From: Asticcacaulis sp. AC466
GTDB taxonomy: Bacteria > Pseudomonadota > Alphaproteobacteria > Caulobacterales > Caulobacteraceae
Direction: 5' to 3'
Length of the DNA stretch: 64,000 nucleotides
Assembly (NCBI RefSeq): GCF_000495815.1
Contig: NZ_AWGE01000015.1
Location: forward strand, 103,790-167,789
The position numbers and the translations under genes were made by a program. The stretch's first letter is position 1; each line of letters begins with the position of its first letter. Positions 45,224-54,068 of the stretch are shown one piece after another. The notes below the pieces were generated by a model. That model made no database searches and was not told the DNA's origin. It saw nothing but the letters and a program-made list of their open reading frames with translations.

Positions 45224-46363
45224 TTAAAGCAAAATCGCGCAGACGGCCTGGGCAGCCAGGCCTTCTTCGCGGCCGGTAAAGCCCATCTTTTCGGTAGTGG
45301 TGGCCTTGACGCTTACGCGGTCCAGGTCAATCGTCAAGATGTCGGCGATGCGTTGGCGCATCGCTTCGCGATGAGGCTTGATTTTGGGGGTTTCGCAAAT
45401 CAGTGTGAGATCTACATTGACGATTTCGCCGCCTTGTTGACGCACCAAGGTAGCGGCATGTTGCAGGAACAGGTCGGACGAGGCGCCCTTCCATTGTGGA
45501 TCGGTCGGCGGAAAATGATCGCCGATGTCGCCTAAGCCTGCCGCGCCGAGAAGCGCATCGGTGAGGGCATGTAATCCCGCGTCGGCGTCGCTATGGCCTA
45601 TCAAGGTCCGGTCATGGGGAATTTCCACGCCGCATAGCCACACGCTTTGTCCGTCGCCCCAGCGATGCGCGTCAAATCCCTGGCCAATTCTTATTTGTTT
45701 CATTGGTTTATCTGAATTGATTAAAGCTTCTAGAAAGGCGAAATCGCTAAGATAGGTCAGCTTATGCAGGCGAATGTCCCCTTCAACCAAGGTGACGTTG
45801 ATGCCGGAATGGGCCGCGACCATGGCTTCATCGGTGGGGGGATCACCGGCCGGCCAACGATCATAGGCGCGCCGGATGTCATGCAACCGAAATGCCTGGG
45901 GGGTCTGTGCGCGCCATAGATTGTCGCGCGGTGGCGATTCCACGATGCGATTCTGGTCGCCGCGCTTGAGGGAATCTGTTACCGGCAAGGCCAGTATCGC
46001 TGCAGGCTTGGTCTCAAGTTCGGCAAGCAAGCTATTGATATAATGTGACTTCAATAGCGGGCGCGCGGCATCGTGGATCAGAACCGCATCATTGGGTTCG
46101 GCCCTGAGGGCGGCAAGGCCATTACGGACGGATTGAGCGCGGTCCGTCCCACCGGCCACGACGGTGGCGCGGTCACCATAGGCGCTCTCGGCCTGGGATA
46201 TGTCTTCGTCGGGCACTACGACAATAATCTGCGCCGCACCGGCCTCTTCAAAAGCGGCAATTGACCAGTCGAGTACGGGGCGCCCGCCCAGCAACATCCA
46301 TTGTTTCTTGCCGCCCGAGCGGCTGCCGGATCCGCCGGCGACGATGATGGCGTGAAATGTCAT
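45224..46363 (-). CDS. ispDF: Bifunctional IspD/IspF isoprenoid enzyme
   Basis: Carries out two steps of the MEP pathway for isoprenoid precursors: cytidylyl transfer to MEP (IspD, about residues 1-222) and formation of the cyclic diphosphate MEcPP (IspF, about 223-379). The IspD half has AGGSGSRSGGKKQW for CTP and HDAARPL. The IspF half starts QIRIGQGFDAHRW, with the zinc ligands in GFDAHRW and HSDADAGLHALTDALLGAAGLGDIGDHFP. The fusion of the non-consecutive steps is usual in alphaproteobacteria. It is divergent from dusB, with a gap of only about 45 bp. Confidence 0.97.
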   Translation of the reverse strand: MTFHAIIVAGGSGSRSGGKKQWMLLGGRPVLDWSIAAFEEAGAAQIIVVVPDEDISQAESAYGDRATVVAGGTDRAQSVRNGLAALRAEPNDAVLIHDAARPLLKSHYINSLLAELETKPAAILALPVTDSLKRGDQNRIVESPPRDNLWRAQTPQAFRLHDIRRAYDRWPAGDPPTDEAMVAAHSGINVTLVEGDIRLHKLTYLSDFAFLEALINSDKPMKQIRIGQGFDAHRWGDGQSVWLCGVEIPHDRTLIGHSDADAGLHALTDALLGAAGLGDIGDHFPPTDPQWKGASSDLFLQHAATLVRQQGGEIVNVDLTLICETPKIKPHREAMRQRIADILTIDLDRVSVKATTTEKMGFTGREEGLAAQAVCAILL

Positions 46364-46409
46364 GCAGCGTGTTTAGCGCGAAACGCGGATGGTGCAAGAG
46401 GCGCAAACC

Positions 46410-47426
46410 GTGTATGTGCGCGCGATGACTGCTTCCGTGCGCGAAATTGGGCTTCAAATAGGCGATGTGACCGTTCCAGGCCGTGTCCTGATCGCACCCA
46501 TGACGGGTGTGTCCGATTTGCCGTTTCGCCATATGGCGCATAAATTGGGCGCTGCCTATGCCGCGACTGAAATGGTTGCCTGCGCGGAAATGCAGACCGG
46601 GCGTCCGGATGTGGTGCGCAAGGCGCAACTTGGCGAGCACGACGGGTTGAAGATCCTTCAATTGATTGGCCGGGACCCGGCGCACATCGCTCATGGCGCC
46701 AGGCTTGCCGAAGAGGCCGGTGCGCACATTGTCGATCTCAATTTCGGGTGTCCCGCAAAAGAGGTTACGGGTGTGCTGTGCGGGTCTGCTCTCATGCGCG
46801 ACCTGGATCAGGCGGAACGTATCATGACGGCTGCCTTGCAGGCGACGTCGCGGCCGGTGACTGTGAAGATGCGCCTGGGCTGGGATGACAATCACAATGC
46901 TGCCGAACTGGCTGTGCGCGCTGAAAGGCTTGGCATTGCCGCCGTGACCGTACATGGCCGGACGCGTCAGCAGTTTTACAAAGGGCAGGCCGATTGGCGC
47001 GCCATATCATGCGTCAAACAGGCCGTGCGGATACCGGTCATCGCAAACGGCGATATTGTCGGTCTAGATTCTGCTCAGGACGCGCTGATGCAATCCGGAG
47101 CAGACGCGGTAATGATCGGGCGGGGCATATATGGGCGTCCCTGGCTGGCGCGTGATCTGAATATGGCATTGAACGATAATAGTCCCATGTCTATCATGGG
47201 GTTATCTAATCATGCCGATATACTACTTGAGCATATGTATGCGTCGTTGCGTTTTTATGGTGACGTTTTAGGCCTGCGCATGTTCAAGAAACACCTGGGC
47301 GCCTATGTTGAGAATTCGACACACCATGACGACCCTCTGGTTCGCCGCCAGGATAAGGCGCGCCTGTGCCGCATGGATAGTCCGGCGGAGATAGAGGGGG
47401 CCGTTCGCACTCTTATGTCGGCCTAA
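46410..47426 (+). CDS. dusB: tRNA-dihydrouridine synthase (NifR3/DusB type)
   Basis: Reduces specific uridines in the tRNA D-loop with FMN and NADPH. The TIM-barrel family motifs are LIAPMTGVSDLPFRHMAHKLGA, VDLNFGCPAKEVTGVLCGSALMRD with the catalytic Cys, VKMRLGWDDN and the FMN phosphate site DAVMIGRGIYGRPWL. A GTG start is preferred because AGAGG stands 8 bases before it; in-frame ATGs at 46389 and 46425 are alternatives. In alphaproteobacteria this gene (nifR3) usually precedes ntrBC; here it is followed after 84 bp by ntrY directly. Confidence 0.95.
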   Translation: MYVRAMTASVREIGLQIGDVTVPGRVLIAPMTGVSDLPFRHMAHKLGAAYAATEMVACAEMQTGRPDVVRKAQLGEHDGLKILQLIGRDPAHIAHGARLAEEAGAHIVDLNFGCPAKEVTGVLCGSALMRDLDQAERIMTAALQATSRPVTVKMRLGWDDNHNAAELAVRAERLGIAAVTVHGRTRQQFYKGQADWRAISCVKQAVRIPVIANGDIVGLDSAQDALMQSGADAVMIGRGIYGRPWLARDLNMALNDNSPMSIMGLSNHADILLEHMYASLRFYGDVLGLRMFKKHLGAYVENSTHHDDPLVRRQDKARLCRMDSPAEIEGAVRTLMSA

Positions 47427-47510
47427 AAATCCGCTCAAATATGCAACATTCCTGTTGATATTTGGACACAGTAGTGCGCAAATGTCACTCTCTGAGTAAC
47501 GGATATTGCG

Positions 47511-49811
47511 TTGAAAGACTCATCGGCCATATCGCGCCGGCTGCATCTGATGATGCGCAGCCTCAAGACGCTTCGTACGGCGGGCTTCAAGAAGCTGGCG
47601 CTTGCGGTTGGCTACGGCGCGTCCTTGCTGACAACCGCCTTCATTGTCTGGCTGATCATCGGTACGTCCGGTACGGGTATCACGGCCAAGGGGCCGACGG
47701 GCAATACGGCTGATTACCTGCTTATACTGGTGTCGCTGAATCTCATCCTGTTGTTGGGGCTCGTGTTTTCAGTCGTCATGCGCGTTGTGACGATTGCCCG
47801 CAGCAGAGGTGCAGATGCCGGGGCGCGCCTCCACTTGCGCTTCGTCTTCCTTTTTTCCCTGGCGGCGGTAACGCCCGCCATTATTGTCGCCCTGTCGTTC
47901 ACGTTCCTGAACGACGGCATTACCACTTGGTTTTCCGACCGCGTCAAGGCGACGGTCGAGAACGGTTATGACGTTGCGGGAAGCTATCTGACCGAGGCCA
48001 TTCGAACCTCAACCCAAGCCATGAATGACATGCGCGACAAGGTCGAAAGTCCCAATGGACGCAACTTCTATCCCGATCGGCTGGCTTTTGCGCTGGCGCT
48101 TAAAGCCGGGCTGGAGGAGCGCGGGGAATTGTCGGCCATTTATGTCATAGATCGGACCGGGCAGGTCTTGGCGCGCGCGGAGTTGCCTGGCGCCCCGGTG
48201 TACATGGCGCCGTCGCCCGAAGTTATCCAGGACGTCGCTGCCACGGGGGCCAAAGCCTACCCTTATGGTGACCCCGATGCCATTCGCTTGATCTACCCCC
48301 TTCAAGATTATAACGGCGCGATGCTGTACGGCATCAAACTTCTCCCGAAAGGCATCTATTTCAAGGTCCAGGCGGCGAAGCAGGCGATTAGCGACTATAA
48401 GGAAACAACCGATAAGAAATTACGCGCCCAGGCCATATTCTTCATGGCCTATCTTGAGGCGGTCCTGCTTGTCTTGATCGGCGCGATATGGGGCGGTACG
48501 TCTGCTGCGGAAAGCATCGCTGTGCCGGTGGCCCGTCTGGTCCAGGCCGCGGACAAGGTGGCCGGAGGGGACCTGAATGCCCGCGTCGGGACGATAAAGC
48601 AGTCCGAAGACATCGCGGTGCTGTCGCGCGCCTTCAATCGCATGACCTCCGATTTGCAAAATCAACAGGCGGAACTGAAGGCGGCGGGCGAAGAGGCTGA
48701 AAGCCGCCGGCGTTTCATTGAAACCGTGTTGGCGGAAATCAGTGCCGGGATCGTCGGTCTGGATGAAAATGAGCAGATATCAGCCATAAATCGTCACGCG
48801 TCGAACTTTCTCGGCGTCGCTTCCGACGACGCCATTGGTCTGAGGATTCGCGAATTAGCCCCTGAGATTGCTGAGCTTTTAGACAAGGTGTCCGGCCATA
48901 GAGTTGAGGAGACGGAAGTCGATCTGGTGCGCAAGGGCGAAACACGGCGGGTTCGCGTGCGTGTCTCAGGACTGGATACCGGCGGTGCGGTTCTAACCTT
49001 CGATGACATAACCCGTCTGATTGCCGCTCAGCGAAACGCAGCGTGGAAAGATGTGGCCCGACGCATCGCGCATGAGATCAAGAATCCGCTGACTCCGATT
49101 CAGTTATCCGCCGAACGCCTGCGCAAAAAATATCGCGGTCAAATCCACACAGACGGCGAAACCTTCGATCGCCTGACCGACACCATTGTCCGTCAGGTCG
49201 GCGATATAGGCCGTATGGTCGACGAATTTTCCTCGTTCGCCCGTATGCCCGCGCCGAACTTCTCCGAAGAGGACGCTGCCGAAATGGTGCGTGCCGCTGT
49301 CTTCGCTCAACGTGTGGCCCGCCCGGACATCGCCATCGAAATCATCGAGCCCTTGCCGGATATTACAGTCATCTGTGATGGTCGTATGCTGAGCCAGGCA
49401 TTGGGCAATGTTCTGAAAAATGGCGGCGAAGCTATCTCGTCACGGCTTATGCGGGACGGTAAGGGCGAGCAGGGCGAGCCCACTGACGGCGTCGTTGGAC
49501 ATCTGCGCGTGGAGATGAAACAGGTCGACGACGAACTGGTTATCGAGGTCGAAGACGACGGCATAGGTTTGCCGGAAAAGGATCGCGATCGTTTGACCGA
49601 GCCCTACGTGACGACACGCGAGAAAGGGACGGGCCTCGGCCTGGCCATTGTAAAACGAATTTTGGAAGACCACGCCGGTGAGTTCTATCTCAACGACGCG
49701 GTCAACCTCAGCGGTGCGCGGGCTGTTCTGCGTTTGCCGCGTATACAGGCGGGCCGTAATGCCGCCGGGACGAATGCGGCGACGAAAGTCGTCAAATTGG
49801 TAAGCCATTAA
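47511..49811 (+). CDS. ntrY: Membrane sensor histidine kinase NtrY
   Basis: Sensor of the NtrY/NtrX two-component pair linked to nitrogen, redox and envelope control in alphaproteobacteria. Of the 766 residues, two membrane helices lie at about 28-50 and 66-92, a third at about 108-130, and a fourth at 307-332, with a periplasmic sensor region at about 135-305. A HAMP domain (PVARLVQAADKVAGGDLNARV) and a PAS domain (about 400-500) follow. The HisKA site is His521 in RRIAHEIKNPLTPIQL, and the ATPase domain ends with GIGLPEKDRDRL and EKGTGLGLAIVK. A TTG start is the longest reading; ATGs at codons 14-15 are possible. NtrX follows 9-11 bp downstream. Confidence 0.95.
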   Translation: MKDSSAISRRLHLMMRSLKTLRTAGFKKLALAVGYGASLLTTAFIVWLIIGTSGTGITAKGPTGNTADYLLILVSLNLILLLGLVFSVVMRVVTIARSRGADAGARLHLRFVFLFSLAAVTPAIIVALSFTFLNDGITTWFSDRVKATVENGYDVAGSYLTEAIRTSTQAMNDMRDKVESPNGRNFYPDRLAFALALKAGLEERGELSAIYVIDRTGQVLARAELPGAPVYMAPSPEVIQDVAATGAKAYPYGDPDAIRLIYPLQDYNGAMLYGIKLLPKGIYFKVQAAKQAISDYKETTDKKLRAQAIFFMAYLEAVLLVLIGAIWGGTSAAESIAVPVARLVQAADKVAGGDLNARVGTIKQSEDIAVLSRAFNRMTSDLQNQQAELKAAGEEAESRRRFIETVLAEISAGIVGLDENEQISAINRHASNFLGVASDDAIGLRIRELAPEIAELLDKVSGHRVEETEVDLVRKGETRRVRVRVSGLDTGGAVLTFDDITRLIAAQRNAAWKDVARRIAHEIKNPLTPIQLSAERLRKKYRGQIHTDGETFDRLTDTIVRQVGDIGRMVDEFSSFARMPAPNFSEEDAAEMVRAAVFAQRVARPDIAIEIIEPLPDITVICDGRMLSQALGNVLKNGGEAISSRLMRDGKGEQGEPTDGVVGHLRVEMKQVDDELVIEVEDDGIGLPEKDRDRLTEPYVTTREKGTGLGLAIVKRILEDHAGEFYLNDAVNLSGARAVLRLPRIQAGRNAAGTNAATKVVKLVSH

Positions 49812-49822
49812 GTGAGGGTATG

Positions 49823-51223
49823 ATGAAAGTCTCTTCTGGCGTTGACATTCTGGTTGTTGATGACGAGGCGGATATCCGTGAACTGATCGCGGGCATCCTC
49901 GAAGACGAAGGCTATTCGGTGCGCACCGCTGCCGATTCCAATGCCGCCTTACGCGCCATCAAGGCACGCAAGCCGTCCTTGTGCGTGCTTGACATCTGGA
50001 TGCAGGGCGGCGGGCTGGACGGCATCGAGCTTCTGAGTGTCATTCATGAACTCGATCCCGATATTCCCGCCATCATGATTTCGGGACACGGCACGATCGA
50101 AACTGCGGTCACCGCCATCAAGAAAGGCGCCTTCGATTTCATCGAAAAGCCCTTTAAAACCGAGCGTCTGATCATGGTTGTTCAAAGAGCGCTCGAACTG
50201 ACCAGTCTGCGCCGAGAAAACAAGCGCCTGCGCAGCCAAGCCGTCGTGCCGGACGGACTGATCGGTAACTCAGCGGCGGCGCAATTGCTGCGGTCGACCA
50301 TTGCCAAGGTAGCGCCGGCCAATTCCCGGATCATGATTTCGGGGCCGGCGGGCTCAGGCAAAGAACTGGTCGCGCGCATGATCCATGAGGTCAGCCCGCG
50401 CGCCAAATGCGAATTTGTGCCGATTTCGGCGGCCGGCATGACGCCCGAACGGCTTGATGTCGAATTGTTTGGAGAGGAAGGCGAGGGCGGCCGCCCGCGC
50501 AAGATCGGCGTGTTCGAGCGGGCGCATGGCGGGACCTTGTTCCTCGATGAAGTGGCCGACATGCCGCCGGAAAGCCAGAGCCGTATATTGCGGGTTCTGG
50601 TCGAGCAGCGCTTTACCCGCGTTGGCGGCGCCCAAGATGTTCAGGTCGACGTGCGTGTTATCTCTTCGACATCTAAGGACTTGTCTGCCGAAATTGCGGC
50701 CAGCCGCTTCCGTGAGGATCTGTTCCATCGCCTCAATGTCGTGCCGGTGCGTGTGCCCGGTCTCAGCGAGCGCCGGGGCGATATTGCTGAACTGGTCAAC
50801 TATTTCATAGACCGTATTGCGGCGGCGCAAGGGTTGCCCAAGCGTATCCTGTCGGAAGATGCTATGGCGACGCTTCAGGTGCACGAATGGCCCGGCAATG
50901 TCCGTCAGTTGCGCAACAATATCGAACGTCTGCTTATTCTAGCGTCGGGTAATCCGAGCGAGCCGATCACGGCCCAGATGCTGCCGTCAGAAGTGGTGGA
51001 ATCGGCCGTGGCGGGGGCCATCCGTCCAGAACGTATTATCGCCTTGCCGTTGCGCGATGCCCGGGAAGTGTTTGAACGTGAATACCTGTCGTCCCAGATT
51101 GTCCGGTTCGGCGGTAATATTTCGCGTACAGCCAACTTCATTGGCATGGAACGTTCGGCCCTGCACCGCAAACTGAAATCGCTCGGTCTGGCACACATCC
51201 GTTCAGACGAAGACGACATCTAG
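49823..51223 (+). CDS. ntrX: Response regulator NtrX
   Basis: Partner regulator of NtrY. The receiver domain at residues 1-120 has the phospho-acceptor Asp57 in CVLDIWMQGG and the acidic pair in VVDDEAD. The AAA+ domain starts near 145 with the Walker A-like ISGPAGSGKELVARMIHE and has GTLFLDEVADMP as Walker B; the C-terminal Fis-type helix-turn-helix is NISRTANFIGMERSALHRKLKSLG. The GAFTGA sigma-54 contact loop is absent: the place reads EEGEGGRPRKIGVFERAHGG. So it is unlikely to be a sigma-54 activator, as reported for NtrX of other alphaproteobacteria. The ATG at 49823 is better spaced from GAGGG than the one at 49820. Confidence 0.95.
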   Translation: MKVSSGVDILVVDDEADIRELIAGILEDEGYSVRTAADSNAALRAIKARKPSLCVLDIWMQGGGLDGIELLSVIHELDPDIPAIMISGHGTIETAVTAIKKGAFDFIEKPFKTERLIMVVQRALELTSLRRENKRLRSQAVVPDGLIGNSAAAQLLRSTIAKVAPANSRIMISGPAGSGKELVARMIHEVSPRAKCEFVPISAAGMTPERLDVELFGEEGEGGRPRKIGVFERAHGGTLFLDEVADMPPESQSRILRVLVEQRFTRVGGAQDVQVDVRVISSTSKDLSAEIAASRFREDLFHRLNVVPVRVPGLSERRGDIAELVNYFIDRIAAAQGLPKRILSEDAMATLQVHEWPGNVRQLRNNIERLLILASGNPSEPITAQMLPSEVVESAVAGAIRPERIIALPLRDAREVFEREYLSSQIVRFGGNISRTANFIGMERSALHRKLKSLGLAHIRSDEDDI

Positions 51224-51242
51224 AGCATTCGTCGGCGCAGTT

Positions 51243-51268
51243 GAGCCGCCTCATGGCTCTCATTTTTT
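51243..51268 (+). terminator. Terminator of ntrYX
   Basis: GAGCC (51243-51247) and GGCTC (51255-51259) around a 7-nt loop, followed after three bases by a run of six T residues. Confidence 0.65.
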
Positions 51269-51273
51269 GTAGC

Positions 51274-51319
51274 GCCTCATGTTTTTCCGAAAAGTGGGGT
51301 CCACTTTTCGGCATGAGGC
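51274..51319. repeat. Palindromic interspersed repeat (CCGAAAAGTGG type)
   Basis: Outer arms GCCTCATG (51274-51281) and CATGAGGC (51312-51319), a 5-nt T bulge, and inner arms CCGAAAAGTGG (51287-51297) and CCACTTTTCGG (51301-51311) with a 3-nt loop. It would fold into one long hairpin. I recall similar CCGAAAAGTGG palindromes as scattered repeats in alphaproteobacterial genomes. Confidence 0.75.
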
Positions 51320-51349
51320 TCTAGAGACCAGAAAAGATATTCGAAGCCA

Positions 51350-52210
51350 ATGCCCAGAATTGCCTATGTTAACGGCGTCTATGAACGCACCTCAGAAGCC
51401 GCCGTCTCCATAGAGGATCGCGGCTATCAGTTCGCCGATGCAATCTACGAGGTCTGGTCGGTGTTCGACGGGCGCCTGGCCGATATGGATGGGCACCTGA
51501 ACCGCATGGAACGCTCCCTTCGGGAACTGGCCATCGAAATGCCAATGCCGCGAAGCTCGCTTCTGGTCGTACTCAATGAAGTCGTGCGCCGAAACCGTAT
51601 TCGTGAAGGCATGGTCTATCTTCAGATTAGTCGGGGTGTCGCGCCGCGCGATCATCTGTTCCCTGTCGAGACGCGCGCCAGCGTGGTCATTACCGCGCGT
51701 CCGGTCGATCGCGACGCCGCCGCCAGGAAAGCCGCGCAAGGCATCAAGGCTATGTCGGCGCCGGACATCCGTTGGGGCCGCTGCGATATCAAGACTGTGG
51801 GGCTGCTGCCTAATGTTCTGGCCAAGCAGGCGGCCAAGGCGCGCGGCGCGGGCGAGGTCATCTTTGTCGATAAGGAAGGTCTTGTGACGGAAGGTGGGTC
51901 TACCAATGTCTATATCGTCAAGGAAGGCGTCATCCGCACGCGCAGCCTTACAGCAAATATCCTGGCCGGCGTAACGCGGCTCAACCTTTTGCCTCTAATC
52001 GCTGAAAATGGGATTGAGATACGGGAAGAAAGTTTTACGCTTGATGATGCCAAGGCGGCGTCTGAGGTGTTTGTTACCGCCGCAACCAGTTTGGTCATGC
52101 CCGTTACCGCCATTGATGATCACGAAATCGGTGATGGAAAGCCAGGACCAATCGCTTGCGCACTAAGGGAAATCTATATAGACCGTGCCCGTGCCTCAGC
52201 GGGTGTGTAA
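51350..52210 (+). CDS. dat: D-amino-acid transaminase (class IV, PLP)
   Basis: A 286-residue fold-type IV aminotransferase, most like D-alanine transaminase, which supplies D-glutamate or D-alanine for peptidoglycan. The motifs are YVNGVYERTSEAAVSIEDRGYQFADAIYEV at the start (typical of Dat), VYLQISRG, the PLP lysine in CDIKTVGLLPNVLAKQAA, EVIFVDKEGLVTEGGSTNVYIV and the ANILAGVTR loop. Branched-chain aminotransferase and aminodeoxychorismate lyase are relatives, but the RGVAPRDH segment favours Dat. It lies between ntrX and hfq, as is common in this group. Confidence 0.9.
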   Translation: MPRIAYVNGVYERTSEAAVSIEDRGYQFADAIYEVWSVFDGRLADMDGHLNRMERSLRELAIEMPMPRSSLLVVLNEVVRRNRIREGMVYLQISRGVAPRDHLFPVETRASVVITARPVDRDAAARKAAQGIKAMSAPDIRWGRCDIKTVGLLPNVLAKQAAKARGAGEVIFVDKEGLVTEGGSTNVYIVKEGVIRTRSLTANILAGVTRLNLLPLIAENGIEIREESFTLDDAKAASEVFVTAATSLVMPVTAIDDHEIGDGKPGPIACALREIYIDRARASAGV

Positions 52211-52335
52211 GCGATTGCGCATAAAAATTTTACTGCGGTGTGGTTGATAAGTCGCGGAATCTTTGCCAAATATGAGGCTTATTGTCTGTGTGAGGGGTAT
52301 TGTGCCCCTCAAATTTTAAACAAGAAGGGCCGGCA

Positions 52336-52584
52336 ATGTCCCACGATAAGAAACAAAACCTGCAAGACACGTTTCTCAATAGTGTCCGCAAAACCAAAAC
52401 ACCTCTGACCATTTTTCTGATCAACGGCGTCAAGCTTCAGGGCATCGTTAGCTGGTTCGACAATTTCTGTGTCCTTCTGCGCCGTGACGGCCAATCGCAA
52501 CTGGTTTACAAGCATGCGATTTCCACCATCATGCCGGCGGCACCTGTCCAGCTTTACGAACAAGAAGAAGACATTGACGACTAA
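52336..52584 (+). CDS. hfq: RNA chaperone Hfq
   Basis: An 82-residue Sm-like protein that forms a hexamer and pairs small RNAs with mRNAs. The Sm1 motif [41 protein letters not shown] and the Sm2 motif YKHAIS are both present, and the C-terminus is short and acidic (YEQEEDIDD), as in alphaproteobacteria. The ATG at 52336 follows AAGAAGGG and gives the family N-terminus [10 protein letters not shown]. hflX follows after 24 bp, the conserved hfq-hflX pair. Confidence 0.98.
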   Translation: MSHDKKQNLQDTFLNSVRKTKTPLTIFLINGVKLQGIVSWFDNFCVLLRRDGQSQLVYKHAISTIMPAAPVQLYEQEEDIDD

Positions 52585-52608
52585 GGTCCTGCATATCGGA
52601 CAAAGTCT

Positions 52609-53934
52609 TTGAGTGACAAATACATAGATCACGCGCCCGATATCGTGCGCGCGATCGTCGTTGACCCCGACATAGACACGCATGCGCGCAGCGAAGCGTC
52701 GCCTGCACGTAAATATGACTACTCGCGGCTTGAGGAAGCCGTGGGTCTGGCTCTTGCGCTGGACCTGGAAATCGTGGGCGAGATGAGCGTGCGCGTGCGC
52801 AAGATCAACCCGGCGACCCTGTTCGGCCAGGGTAAGGTCGCGGATATAAAGACGGCCTGTGAAGACAATGACGCATCGCTGTGCGTGGTCAACGGCGCGC
52901 TGACGCCCATTCAGCAGCGGAACCTGGAAAAGGATCTCGGCGTCAAGGTGGTGGACCGCACGGGTTTGATTCTGGAAATATTCGGACGACGGGCCCGCAC
53001 CAACGAAGGCAAACTTCAGGTCGAACTGGCGCGACTGGAATATGAGCGGTCGCGTCTGGTACGCACCTGGACCCACCTGGAACGCCAGCGGGCGACGGGC
53101 ACCACTGGCGGGCCGGGCGAAACCCAGATCGAGCTTGACCGACGCATGATCGCGGACAAGATCAAACAGCTTAAGACAGAGTTGGAAGACGTGCGCCGGA
53201 CCCGGGCGCTGCATCGTAATCAGCGCAAGAAGGTGCCCTATCCGATTGTTGCCCTGGTCGGATATACCAATGCCGGCAAATCAACGCTGTTCAATAATCT
53301 GACCAAGTCTGAAGTCTTCGCCAAGGATTTGCTATTCGCAACCCTGGACACGACCCTGCGGTCGTTGAAATTGCCCAATGGACGTTCAGCCATCCTATCC
53401 GACACGGTGGGTTTCATTTCCGACCTCCCGCATGAACTGGTAGCGGCATTTCGTGCAACGCTCGAGGAAGTCGAGCAGGCCGACCTGATCCTGCACGTCC
53501 GCGATGTATCCAACCCGGAAACGGAAGCGCAAAAAGCCGATGTCGAGCAGGTCATGGCGCACATTCTGCCGGACCTCGACCGGTCGCGCATGATAGAAGT
53601 CTGGAATAAGATCGACCTACTGGATGCTGAATCAAAAGACATTTTGTATTCGCGCGCCATCACCGACCGATCAAAAAACAAGCCGCTTCTGGTATCTGCC
53701 ATCACTGGCGAAGGCGTGCCCCATCTTCTGCGTGAGGTGGCGCTTCTGGTTGATGCGGACGGTGAGGAAATCGATATCGTCATCGAGCCGCATCAAGGGG
53801 AGCTCCTGGCCTTCCTGTATGCACATGGTCGGGTGCTCGGACGTCACGAAGATGATGACGGCCGTGTCCACCTGTGCGTTAAACTCAGTGACCAGGCCTA
53901 TGGCCGCTACGAGAAGATGGTCGAGGGGCGGTAG
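52609..53934 (+). CDS. hflX: Ribosome-associated GTPase HflX
   Basis: A 441-residue GTPase that binds the 50S subunit and rescues or splits stalled ribosomes. It has the N-terminal HflX domain (LDEAVGLALAL-like EEAVGLALALDL, FGQGKVADI), then the RLEYERSRLVRTWTHLERQ coiled region and GGPGETQIELDRR. The G domain has GYTNAGKST as G1, DTVGFI as G3 and NKID as G4. The start is a TTG (52609) with GGA 8 bases before it; a downstream GTG is possible. It follows hfq closely and is probably co-transcribed. After it the expected mazG is displaced by three inserted genes. Confidence 0.95.
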   Translation: MSDKYIDHAPDIVRAIVVDPDIDTHARSEASPARKYDYSRLEEAVGLALALDLEIVGEMSVRVRKINPATLFGQGKVADIKTACEDNDASLCVVNGALTPIQQRNLEKDLGVKVVDRTGLILEIFGRRARTNEGKLQVELARLEYERSRLVRTWTHLERQRATGTTGGPGETQIELDRRMIADKIKQLKTELEDVRRTRALHRNQRKKVPYPIVALVGYTNAGKSTLFNNLTKSEVFAKDLLFATLDTTLRSLKLPNGRSAILSDTVGFISDLPHELVAAFRATLEEVEQADLILHVRDVSNPETEAQKADVEQVMAHILPDLDRSRMIEVWNKIDLLDAESKDILYSRAITDRSKNKPLLVSAITGEGVPHLLREVALLVDADGEEIDIVIEPHQGELLAFLYAHGRVLGRHEDDDGRVHLCVKLSDQAYGRYEKMVEGR

Positions 53935-54041
53935 TCTTTGGCAGTTCGCCCGCGCCGGCGATCGTAAATTTCTAAAGCCCCAAATATTGCGGGATTTTAT
54001 CCGCGACCGCTTGCCAAACGCTTCAGGCAGGCATAGATGGT

Positions 54042-54066
54042 TAGATATCTAATTATTAGGTATCTA
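54042..54066 (+). promoter_or_regulatory. Probable MarR operator
   Basis: Two copies of a palindromic decamer, TAGATATCTA (54042-54051) and TAGGTATCTA (54057-54066), 15 bp apart, ending two bases before the marR start codon. The second copy covers the likely ribosome-binding site AGG. A typical layout for an autoregulated MarR gene. Confidence 0.65.
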
Positions 54067-54068
54067 CG

